A DNA stretch of 48,299 nt, from contig JAQGNH010000329.1 of the NCBI GenBank assembly GCA_028291945.1, forward strand, positions 1 through 48,299. Direction: 5' to 3'. The position numbers and the translations under genes are program-made. Origin of the DNA: Betaproteobacteria bacterium (GTDB taxonomy: Bacteria > Pseudomonadota > Gammaproteobacteria > Burkholderiales > SG8-41). The notes beneath the pieces were generated by a model that saw only the letters and a list, made by a program, of their open reading frames with translations, made no database searches and was not told the origin of the DNA. Within the stretch, counting starts at the first letter, position 1. Each line of letters starts with the position of its first letter. This document shows positions 42,555 through 48,299 of the stretch, in pieces.

Positions 42555-42989
42555 TCAGCCGGGCGGCGGAGTCGCCGGTACAGACCGCCACCCCGAAGGA
42601 CACTCCGAGACGTACGGGTAATACGCGCGCGCGGAGTCACAGTAGTACCAGTTGCCAGGCTGAGCTGGAGGTACGGCGGATGGCGCCTGCACAACGGCGG
42701 GCGGTGGCGTGACGACCACGGGCGGTACGTAGGGATCCGGGTAAGGGTAGACCGGCGCAGGGTAAGCGTACCAGACACCGTCGACGACCCACCACCATGC
42801 GAGGCGCCCCGCATGACGTCCATGAATCCAGCGTCCGGCGCGCCACCGTGGCAGGTCGTGCCGGTGGAAAACGCGGATGTCTCCATGCCATTCCCTCTCG
42901 TGACGCTCCCTGTGCTGCGCGTTACTCGAAGTGATAGATGTCACGCCGGCAATAAAAAGCAGAACTGCGGATGTCTTTGCGACTTTCAT
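42555..42989 (-). CDS. exported proline/tryptophan-rich protein
   Basis: 144 residues with a signal peptide (AVLLFIAGVTSITSSNA). The mature part begins with a His/Arg-rich region, then GRWIHGRHAGRLAWWWVVDG and VWYAYPAPVYPYPDPYVPP, a proline-rich stretch and WYYCDSARAYYPYVSECPSG. The two Cys may pair. The GRWxHxxHxGRxGWWWVV...WYxYPxPVYPYPDPY layout recurs in many proteobacterial envelope proteins of unknown function. It converges on the thiocyanate hydrolase operon. Confidence 0.72.
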   Translation of the reverse strand: MKVAKTSAVLLFIAGVTSITSSNAQHRERHEREWHGDIRVFHRHDLPRWRAGRWIHGRHAGRLAWWWVVDGVWYAYPAPVYPYPDPYVPPVVVTPPPAVVQAPSAVPPAQPGNWYYCDSARAYYPYVSECPSGWRSVPATPPPG

Positions 42990-43053
42990 GGGATCTCGAG
43001 AACGAAATCAGCAGAAGCCTTGGACCGTTTGCGCGGCCGGAATGTTCGCGCGC

Positions 43054-43082
43054 AATAAAAGAGACCCGGTCTACACCGGGTC
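43054..43082 (-). terminator. Rho-independent terminator of the small lipoprotein gene
   Basis: On the minus strand gacccggt - gtag - accgggtc (43082-43063) is followed by tcttttatt. It begins 80 bases after the stop of the serine/threonine-rich lipoprotein gene. Confidence 0.8.
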
Positions 43083-43161
43083 ACGTGGGGAGCGCTGGAG
43101 GCCGGAAGGTTCCACAGGCGCCATGATGTAAACCAGCAGCTTCGATGCTGCTCCCTGCGCG

Positions 43162-43476
43162 CTACTGACTGCCAGAGGGAGTGCCGCTCGCGCGTGGCGT
43201 CGCTCCGGTTGTGGAGGCCGCAGCGGAGGCAGGGGTGTTCGAAGAGTCGCTTCCGCTTGTGCTGCTGCTCGCCGTTGCCTCGCCGTCTCCGCCCGTGCCG
43301 CCAGTGGTGCCTTGGTCGGTCGGTGCAGTGCTCGGCCTCTGATCTGCTGCGCTTCTTTCAGCAGCGCGGGGTGGCGTTGTGCTGGTGCGGGTATCGTCCT
43401 CGTCTTTATCATGGCCGCATGCCGATACCGACAGTGCCAGGACGATGGCGGCTGCAGCCGATAAGCTCTTTGTCAT
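43162..43476 (-). CDS. low-complexity lipoprotein
   Basis: 104 residues from the ATG at 43476 with GGAG eight bases upstream; the frame is open much further upstream without support. Lipoprotein signal AAAAIVLALSVSAC (Cys20), then an acidic/basic start and about 70 residues of Ser/Thr/Gly/Ala/Pro low complexity (TAPTDQGTTGGTGGDGEAT). Such tails are disordered envelope linkers. No domain is present. Confidence 0.6.
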   Translation of the reverse strand: MTKSLSAAAAIVLALSVSACGHDKDEDDTRTSTTPPRAAERSAADQRPSTAPTDQGTTGGTGGDGEATASSSTSGSDSSNTPASAAASTTGATPRASGTPSGSQ

Positions 43477-44138
43477 CGCTAACTCCAGGTGTGCGTGGAC
43501 GTTCGAATAATTGCGTAATGCCGCGCGTAGACCGGCAGCGTACTTGCAGTCTGCACCGGTTAGTTCGCTTTTGTGTCTCGCCAGCAGACGAAACGCGGCG
43601 TTGCTTGGCACGCGCTCAGGGTCGGCGCACTGACCTAGGTCGTTAAACGACAGAAGCATGCGTTCATTAGCGTTTCTATAGCGGTATTGCGCGATCACGG
43701 TGATGACACCGTAATGCGGAGACATCGTGCCTCGCACGACATCGGCCGCGCACTTGCCTCGATCGTGATGCTGATGGGTTGGCGAATTGTTGCAGTAACT
43801 TAAGGGCGTCGTTACTGCCGAAATCTGTGCCAGGCGCTTCCGAAATTATTTGCCGCTCCACGGCAGCCGCGCTCGCTACCAGCCGGAAGGCCCCTGAGGC
43901 CGATGCGCGATACTGCAGGAAGTGTGGTGCGCAACCCGTTGATGGATAAAGATTCAGCACGCAGCACAACGTCTGGCCAGGCACGGCAGATCAGCAGGCA
44001 CTAGGCGAGCGACGATTCTCCGCTGTATATTTCATGTTCGAAGCATCGTTCACACGCCGCTGGATGGCCTCGCAACAGGAGCGCGGCGTCTCCGTCGCCA
44101 GGTTTGCGCATGCTCCGTTCTACCCAGGGGATTACCAG
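43477..44138. other. 661-base non-coding stretch
   Basis: Divergent region between the lipoprotein gene and the exported protein at 44139. Frames on both strands are short or lack start signals. I see no RNA family; it must contain both promoters, which I could not place. Confidence 0.45.
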
Positions 44139-44666
44139 ATGAATATCGAAGTGCTGCAAGCGCGCAGCTTTGTTGTTGTGGTTGTTCTCTCGTTTTTTCT
44201 GTCTGGCGTCGTTGACGCGACAGCCCAGACCTCTGACAGAAATCTCAAAAACGTTCGAGGAACCAATCCGACATTGCTGATCGGTACGGTGTGCAGCGGC
44301 ACCTTCGAAGTGCTTGGATCGCGATCCGACAGAGATCACGGTGCGTTCAAGATCGAGTTTTTCGAAGCAGAAGATTTGCTGCGCGTAAGCCACAGCAGCA
44401 AGCTGGGCTACGTAGCTTACCGGGATTCCCTGAATGGCAAGGCCGTTCTCGACAGCAGCGGCCCCGCGCCGACTTTGCAAGTCGAGGGGAACAAGATGAC
44501 GTTCGTAACGGGCCTGGGCAGCAAGTGGGACATTGTGATCAAAGATGGTGGAACGCTCGTTGGCACCGCCGACCCGCGTGCTATGCCGGGGCGCAGAAAC
44601 TGGGAAGTCGCGAACGTAGATGGAAAATGTACCGCAGGCTTCCACTCTGCGGAGCGTGCCAAGTAG
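44139..44666 (+). CDS. uncharacterised exported protein
   Basis: 175 residues from the ATG at 44139, with AGGGGAT upstream; the frame is open from 44034. Signal peptide SFVVVVVLSFFLSGVVDATA. The mature domain looks beta-rich (LLIGTVCSGTFEVLGSRSDR, FKIEFFEAEDLLRVSHSS, MTFVTGLGSKWDIVIKDG) with two cysteines that could bridge. No family recognised. It is followed by the c-di-GMP riboswitch. Confidence 0.6.
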   Translation: MNIEVLQARSFVVVVVLSFFLSGVVDATAQTSDRNLKNVRGTNPTLLIGTVCSGTFEVLGSRSDRDHGAFKIEFFEAEDLLRVSHSSKLGYVAYRDSLNGKAVLDSSGPAPTLQVEGNKMTFVTGLGSKWDIVIKDGGTLVGTADPRAMPGRRNWEVANVDGKCTAGFHSAERAK

Positions 44667-45036
44667 ATCGAACCCGTTGTGTCGCGATCGAGCGACATGG
44701 CGCGATCGGAAGCATTCCCGGTCTGTGACAAACTGGCGCGCTAAAACCACTCGCGCCCCTTGTAATCGGCTTTAACGAACGAAAGGGCAAACCCGACCGA
44801 AAGGCGGGGGCGCAAAGTCACCGGCCTAACGAGCGCACGCTCCATGGCGGCGGGATTGCCGAAGTCGAGAAAGCCTCGTGCTCCGTCATTTCCGCATTTC
44901 GACTTTCCTGCTTTTTCGTGCAGCTGCTTTCCGTTCGTTGGCGGTTCGGTAACAACGCCAACTGCGTTGCGCATAACGCCATCCGCAGCCAGGCGTGACG
45001 TGACGGGATAGTGCGGAACCACTGTGGAGATGACCC
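44667..45036. other. leader region of the 65-residue HTH-like ORF
   Basis: No coding frame. It holds the c-di-GMP-I aptamer (44766-44862). After it come a possible gtcga/tcgac hairpin with T-rich flank (44864-44915) and a gttggcg/cgccaac stem (44937-44962). A GGAG lies eight bases before the downstream ATG. Confidence 0.6.
44766..44862 (+). promoter_or_regulatory. cyclic-di-GMP-I (GEMM-I) riboswitch aptamer
   Basis: All conserved GEMM-I parts occur in order: P1 tcggc pairing with gccga at the end; AGGGCAAACC; P2 capped by a GAAA tetraloop (cccgacc-gaaa-ggcgggg); GGGCGCAAAG; ACCGGCCTAAC opening P3; a short GAGC/GCTC helix; and CATGG, which with CCTAAC forms the 11-nt-type tetraloop receptor; then GCGGCGGG. 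Tetraloop plus receptor is diagnostic. It controls the transcript running into the 65-residue ORF at 45037; whether it switches on or off is not evident. Confidence 0.92.
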
Positions 45037-45234
45037 ATGAACGAAGGTACTTTTGACGCCGACATCGATTACGCGCTGCGCATGGTTCGCTCGGGTTGCG
45101 CGTCGGTGGAGCAGGCTGCACGCACCTGCGGCGTTCCTGTAGCTGTTCTGCAAGCGCGGCTTGCCGCCAGCACCCCGAAGTCCGTGAAGCACCCGAACAC
45201 CCTCTTCAAAACTTCTCCGAAGAGCTCCGTGTAG
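45037..45234 (+). CDS. small HTH-like protein downstream of the c-di-GMP riboswitch
   Basis: 65 residues; TGGAGATGACCC precedes the ATG. DADIDYALRMVRSGCASVEQ followed by AARTCGVPVAVLQARLAA reads as a helix-turn-helix of the psq/transposase-like type, so a small DNA-binding regulator is plausible. The C-terminal 18 residues are basic. It is the only ORF directly downstream of the riboswitch, which argues that its product belongs to a cyclic-di-GMP output. No target is known. Confidence 0.6.
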   Translation: MNEGTFDADIDYALRMVRSGCASVEQAARTCGVPVAVLQARLAASTPKSVKHPNTLFKTSPKSSV

Positions 45235-45600
45235 GGTCCTGGTTTCGACACGACGCTCTGTCCAATGCTGTTCTGAAGCTCCCTTAGCCCGCCCGGCGGC
45301 GGGTTAAGGCGTCCTCCCGCAATCCTCCCAGTTCCTGAACGACTCGGCCGAGCCAATGGCTCAGTGCGCGCGTCTTTTGTCTGCGGTAAAGGCGCAAAGA
45401 TGACGCGACGCGCACGGTGTGCCGTGACGCTGCCGCGACATCGACGTTCGACGAGCGCCATGCGGCGCTACACAACTGAAACAAACACGCGTGTTCGCGA
45501 CATCGGACGGATACGTCTGCTGCGTACACTGCCCTACAACGACACGGCACCGATTCTCCAGCCGTGATTGCGCGATAACACCGAGCAGCAGGAACCGAAG
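45235..45600. other. non-coding stretch after the HTH-like ORF
   Basis: Contains the 10-bp hairpin at 45284-45307, then about 290 bases in which minus-strand frames are open but have no start signal or recognisable protein. Confidence 0.4.
45284..45307. repeat. 10-bp GC-rich hairpin
   Basis: ttagcccgcc - cggc - ggcgggttaa, with one G-T pair. It lies 50 bases after the HTH-like ORF stop and may mark the transcript end, although no T-run follows. Confidence 0.55.
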
Positions 45601-46086
45601 ATGAACACCTCACATTTGCAATCGCTTTTAAAAACGCTGCGCAACTTCGGGCCGTATCTTCTGATCGAGCTGCTGGTGCCGGGAGGAACGCTCGTCGCGA
45701 TCCTGCTCTGGCTCGCTCAGAACGCCGGAAGGCGGCAGAACGCGAAAGCCCGCTTGCGTCCCGTACCGCGCAGCGTCGCCACACTCCGCGTCGTGCCGTC
45801 GGGGTGGCGCGGCGCGAAGGCAGTCAAGAGAGCTGCGTCAGGCCTGCTGGCCCTTCAGAAGAAGCCGCACAACATCGGGCACGATCGCGGCGGCGCGCTG
45901 ATCGAGCTCCGCCGGGGTCAGGTTCGCGATCGGATGGGGCATCGCGAGGAACTGAAAATCCGGAAGACCCCACGTGCGTGCCATTGCCTGCCCGGTTACT
46001 TTGAACACATCGGTGATGATCGATGCGGAGGGAACGCCGTGCTGTTCAAAAACGATGCTGTCGAGCACACTGCCCGAGCTGCATGA
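45601..46086 (+). CDS. small single-span membrane protein, 3' end uncertain
   Basis: From the ATG at 45601: LQSLLKTLRNFGPYLLIELL and VPGGTLVAILLWLAQNAGRR form one membrane segment with basic flank, resembling short betaproteobacterial membrane proteins of ~60-80 residues. The frame then stays open to 46086, running antisense through the UGSC gene (45838 onward), where the translation is no longer protein-like. I suspect the real gene ends before that and that a stop was lost or a frameshift intervenes. Only the first ~75 residues are credible. Confidence 0.4.
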   Translation: MNTSHLQSLLKTLRNFGPYLLIELLVPGGTLVAILLWLAQNAGRRQNAKARLRPVPRSVATLRVVPSGWRGAKAVKRAASGLLALQKKPHNIGHDRGGALIELRRGQVRDRMGHREELKIRKTPRACHCLPGYFEHIGDDRCGGNAVLFKNDAVEHTARAA

Positions 46087-46374
46087 CCCTCAGTCGCCGA
46101 CACCCGCGACGATGACGTCGCAGTTTGCCTTCAGCTCCTCGATGATCTCGGCGTGCGGTGCTGCGCCGGCGCTCTTCTTCCTGCGTATCACGTGCGCTTT
46201 GGCGCCGTGATCGCGCTCGAGCAAACCGGCGATACGCAGCAGCAACTGATCAGAATTGTGCTTCGTGTTGTCGACGAGGCCGATCCTCAGGCCCTCGAGC
46301 GTTTTCGGGCGCGGCGCGAACGCGATGTGCCGTCCTGCCACTTCGGTCGTCGGATCGTAGATCTGTATGGCCAT
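45838..46374 (-). CDS. UGSC-family (seleno)protein with in-frame TGA
   Basis: 178 codons from the ATG at 46374, which has AAGGAGG seven bases upstream, to a TGA at 45838. The frame contains one internal TGA (46090-46092, codon 95) followed by GGG TCA TGC, giving U-G-S-C: VIVAGVGD-U-GSCSSGSVLD. The surrounding sequence fits the UGSC family: LRIGLVDNTKHNSDQLLLRI early, DSIVFEQHGVPSASIITDVF after the motif, and FLAMPHPIANLTPAELDQRA late. The U/C pair spaced by Gly-Ser is a thioredoxin-like redox motif. A SECIS-like hairpin follows at +11 to +33. The family's reaction is not established. The gene is flanked by plus-strand small ORFs. Confidence 0.88.
46057..46079 (-). promoter_or_regulatory. candidate SECIS hairpin of the UGSC gene
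   Basis: Hand-folded after the TGA: +11 to +33 forms GCU + CGGGC, loop AGUGU (+19 to +23), GCUCG, bulged AC, AGC. The upper stem has five pairs including one G-U. The loop begins at +19, the same place as in the E. coli fdhF SECIS, with G second and U third. Confidence 0.6.
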
Positions 46375-46733
46375 GGTGCCTCCTTGTTCGTCGAGCATCG
46401 CTCGTCAGTTCTCCATGCCTCACCAGGGGACCGAGGTCACGAGGCAAAGCTTGCGATAGCACTTTAGCACTGACGGCGTATCGGGTGGTCGCCGGAAAAA
46501 CAGGATAGCTGCAGCCTTGAACGACGGCTTTCACATCAATATCTGCGGCGGCGCGGCGACTTCAGGCGCCGGGACGGAGCCTTCGACACCTGCTGGTGAC
46601 CGAAAGCGCTGCGAAGTGCTGGCGCGCGGAGCACTTCGCGCGCATGATGCAGAAGTAGTCGATGTGGTTTCCAAAGAGTTGGCCAGCCATGGCTTTTCGC
46701 CTCACTGTAGACCAGCCCAAGAGAGTTTTGACG
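46375..46733. other. non-coding stretch upstream of the UGSC gene
   Basis: Divergent region between UGSC (minus) and the 125-residue unknown (plus). No gene. It holds the inverted repeat at 46611-46639. Confidence 0.4.
46611..46639. repeat. 10-bp inverted repeat
   Basis: gcgaagtgct (46611-46620) and agcacttcgc (46630-46639), separated by nine GC-rich bases. It could form a hairpin in either transcript leader. Confidence 0.5.
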
Positions 46734-47111
46734 ATGAGTGAGCCCCTCACAGGATTAAGGCCGGCATTCGGTACTAGCGACGCGATGTCCGCGTTCCAGT
46801 TCGAGGAGGAGCTGCGACACGTCGCGCGCTTCGACCCGCAGCGAATCATAGAAAACCCCTTGGCCGCGGCCGTGCAAAAAATCCGGGACAACCCGGCGTT
46901 TGCGCAGTCGCGGCTGCTTGGCCGCATCGTGACTGCGCTCACCTATCAGCGTGGTGAGTTTCGGCGCGCCGAAGCTTCAGCGCTCGATACGGCGACTCTC
47001 GGACTCGTCATTGCGCTCATGAACGCGCATCGCGCCGGTGCGACCCCGAGTGATGACTGGATCAACGCCGCCAAAGCGGTCAGTGCCGCCTACGTAGATG
47101 GCGATGCTTAA
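46734..47111 (+). CDS. uncharacterised 125-residue protein
   Basis: From the ATG at 46734; the frame is open from 46662 but the credible protein begins MSEPLTGLRPAFGTSDAMSA. Soluble, helical composition (ENPLAAAVQKIRDNPAFAQS, LLGRIVTALTYQRGEFRRAE), a C-terminal segment DDWINAAKAVSAAYVDGDA. No family recognised. It stands between UGSC and the GIY-YIG-like gene on the plus strand. Confidence 0.55.
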   Translation: MSEPLTGLRPAFGTSDAMSAFQFEEELRHVARFDPQRIIENPLAAAVQKIRDNPAFAQSRLLGRIVTALTYQRGEFRRAEASALDTATLGLVIALMNAHRAGATPSDDWINAAKAVSAAYVDGDA

Positions 47112-47222
47112 ACACGGTTAGTCTCACGCCAGCCCGTTATGTTCGTTACCGCACGACGCTCGCCGCAACATAGATCAGGCGGATAATCTGCGCTTACGAG
47201 CGAATGTCCAGGATTCAACGAT

Positions 47223-47615
47223 ATGAGCAGCACTGTCACGTTCACGGGCAAATCGGGGGAACGCTATTGTTTCCAGGCGTGGCCCATGGGCACCAAATTC
47301 AAAGCGATCGCCGGCGTCTACGTCTTCACCAAGCGGTCATTCGAAGACAGGACTTTTCAGACACGGGCAAGTCATACCTCTTTAGGCATTGGCCAGACGA
47401 ATAACCTGGGCGTTTTGCTCGCGACGAAATCGGACCGCACTAAAGTAAGCTTGCAGGGCGCGAATTGCGTTTGTGTCTGCGCCGTTGCCGACGAGGCTCG
47501 CCGCGCCGAGATCGAGAAGGATCTGATCGAAGGCAATGAATGCGGCGGGATGCATTATCTGGTCCATTTACCTGTTCCAGAAAAGGCGCCCGGAGCCGGA
47601 ACAGTCGAACCCTGA
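47223..47615 (+). CDS. divergent GIY-YIG-like small protein
   Basis: 130 residues. VTFTGKSGERYCFQAWPMGT, then GVYVFTKR and, about 20 residues on, SLGIGQTNNLG resemble a group of short proteins with a GIY-YIG fold (GVYxxT... YIGQTxdL), and GANCVCVCAVADEARRAEIE fits their CxC/E..R..E block ending near a Gly-Cys-Gly. The first motif is GVY and the second is GIG instead of YIG, and the usual downstream His/Arg region is changed (VLLATKSDRTK), so nuclease activity is doubtful. Family assignment is tentative. Confidence 0.5.
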   Translation: MSSTVTFTGKSGERYCFQAWPMGTKFKAIAGVYVFTKRSFEDRTFQTRASHTSLGIGQTNNLGVLLATKSDRTKVSLQGANCVCVCAVADEARRAEIEKDLIEGNECGGMHYLVHLPVPEKAPGAGTVEP

Positions 47616-47644
47616 CTGCAGCGATTCAGTTCTCTCGCTTTCGT

Positions 47645-48299
47645 TTACGGCCGCCGTACTTCTCTCGTGACGCTTTGCGAGCCGGCCTTGCTGCCCCAGC
47701 CCGGTATGAAAGCCGATTGCACGCCGGCGTGCCCGCCCGCAGCGATCACAAGAAAATCCTGCGGCCGTTCCACGAGCGCGTAAAGCGTTCGCTCATCATC
47801 GGTACTGACCTCGCCGGGCAACAAGTTGGCGCGCTTAAGCTCGGCTATCGATGCCTTCGAATTTTCGAAGCAGTAACGCTGGACGTCTTCACGCGCCCAG
47901 CCCGCTTTCTTCATGATCGCCTGATGCTCCCCTGCGAATACGAGTGCGTATTGCGGCTGCCGCGCGGAGCCGGCAGAAATCCGCATGTGCGAGCACGCCG
48001 TCGCGAGCACGCCTTCGGGTGTAGCGCTCAACCGGTTCGAGTACTGGTGCGGCGCGTAAGCGGCGAATATCGTCACGGCATTCTGGTCCGCGCGAAACCC
48101 GCGCGTCGTATGCATCGGCGGCCACGGGCTGTCCACCTCATTCTCGGCGATACAGTAGGTGTACTTGCCAGCATGGCCGAGACTGCTGCGATCGAGCTCA
48201 CCGGGAAGCGTACCAATTACGTTTCGCATGATGAGCCGTACGGCGCGGCCGATCGTCGCGTTCGCGCGCCAGCCGGGCCCGAACAAATTGTCTCCGGAG
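47645..48299 (-). CDS. uncharacterised protein, N-terminus beyond the right edge
   Basis: At least 217 residues; the frame runs off the window, so the start is not seen and the TTG at 48286 is internal. Readable blocks are GPGWRANATIGRAVRLIMRN, GHAGKYTYCIAENEVDSPWP, AVTIFAAYAPHQYSNRLS, VFAGEHQAIMKKAGWAREDV and DFLVIAAGGHAGVQSAFIPG. I recall such proteins near UGSC genes, and this one is on the same strand about 1.3 kb upstream of UGSC, but two plus-strand genes intervene. No enzyme family is recognised. Confidence 0.65.
   Translation of the reverse strand, partial: SGDNLFGPGWRANATIGRAVRLIMRNVIGTLPGELDRSSLGHAGKYTYCIAENEVDSPWPPMHTTRGFRADQNAVTIFAAYAPHQYSNRLSATPEGVLATACSHMRISAGSARQPQYALVFAGEHQAIMKKAGWAREDVQRYCFENSKASIAELKRANLLPGEVSTDDERTLYALVERPQDFLVIAAGGHAGVQSAFIPGWGSKAGSQSVTREVRRP

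Noticed and set aside
45284-45784. 166-codon minus-strand ORF
   Set aside because: High Arg/Ala/Ser composition, no start signal, overlaps a hairpin and the plus-strand membrane-protein start.
1-48299. CRISPR arrays, tRNA genes, insertion sequences or prophage genes
   Set aside because: No regularly spaced repeats, tRNA T-loop patterns in a cloverleaf context, transposases or terminal repeats were found on reading either strand.

Overview
The window is GC-rich and densely coded on both strands. It looks like chromosomal DNA of a betaproteobacterium, probably a Burkholderiales relative: there are three solitary TctC/Bug periplasmic receptors, an MdtABC/MuxABC-type RND operon ending in a NodT-family outer-membrane factor, a PqiA-PqiB-PqiC operon, a DUF883 protein and many short betaproteobacterial-style secreted proteins. 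The taxonomic call is inference from gene families. I saw no rRNA, tRNA, CRISPR array, insertion sequence or phage gene.

Layout. 0-9.6 kb: metallophosphoesterase, alpha/beta hydrolase, methyltransferase, a CinA/YfaY-like protein coupled to a DedA protein, a cupin, a secreted HNH-like protein whose HNH histidine is arginine, MmgE/PrpD, YceI and SRPBCC proteins, and two unknowns. 9.7-14.7 kb: an MFS-glycosyltransferase operon behind a short leader ORF and a perfect 16-bp palindrome, a TEX30/KANL3-like hydrolase, a small unknown and a DMT permease. 14.7-18.1 kb: the pqi operon with PqiA split into two genes. 18.5-23.0 kb: a gamma-glutamyltransferase C-terminal remnant, an amidase, an acyl-CoA dehydrogenase and a divergent TctC receptor. 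23.2-25.2 kb: an ECF-like sigma factor with a zinc-finger anti-sigma, flanked by two small exported proteins that share an FPxSxSETG tail. 25.6-31.5 kb: two more TctC receptors, a TauE/SafE permease, small unknowns and an interrupted peroxiredoxin gene. 31.5-40.7 kb: the RND operon. 41.1-42.5 kb: a three-gene thiocyanate hydrolase / three-subunit nitrile hydratase operon. 42.5-48.3 kb: small secreted proteins, a cyclic-di-GMP-I riboswitch, a UGSC-family gene and a protein cut by the right edge.

Most notable: two genes, about 16 kb apart on the minus strand, each carry one in-frame TGA exactly where a redox selenocysteine belongs: the peroxidatic position of a peroxiredoxin (TxxU, with no cysteine elsewhere in the protein) and the first residue of the U-G-S-C motif of a UGSC protein. 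Both TGAs are followed by a hand-foldable hairpin with a five-base apical loop of the form N-GUG-N at +19 or +22, as expected of a bacterial SECIS element. Together they suggest that this organism decodes UGA as selenocysteine; selA, selB, selC and selD are not in the window. The second clear RNA element is the c-di-GMP-I aptamer (GAAA tetraloop plus 11-nt-type receptor) upstream of a 65-residue helix-turn-helix-like ORF.
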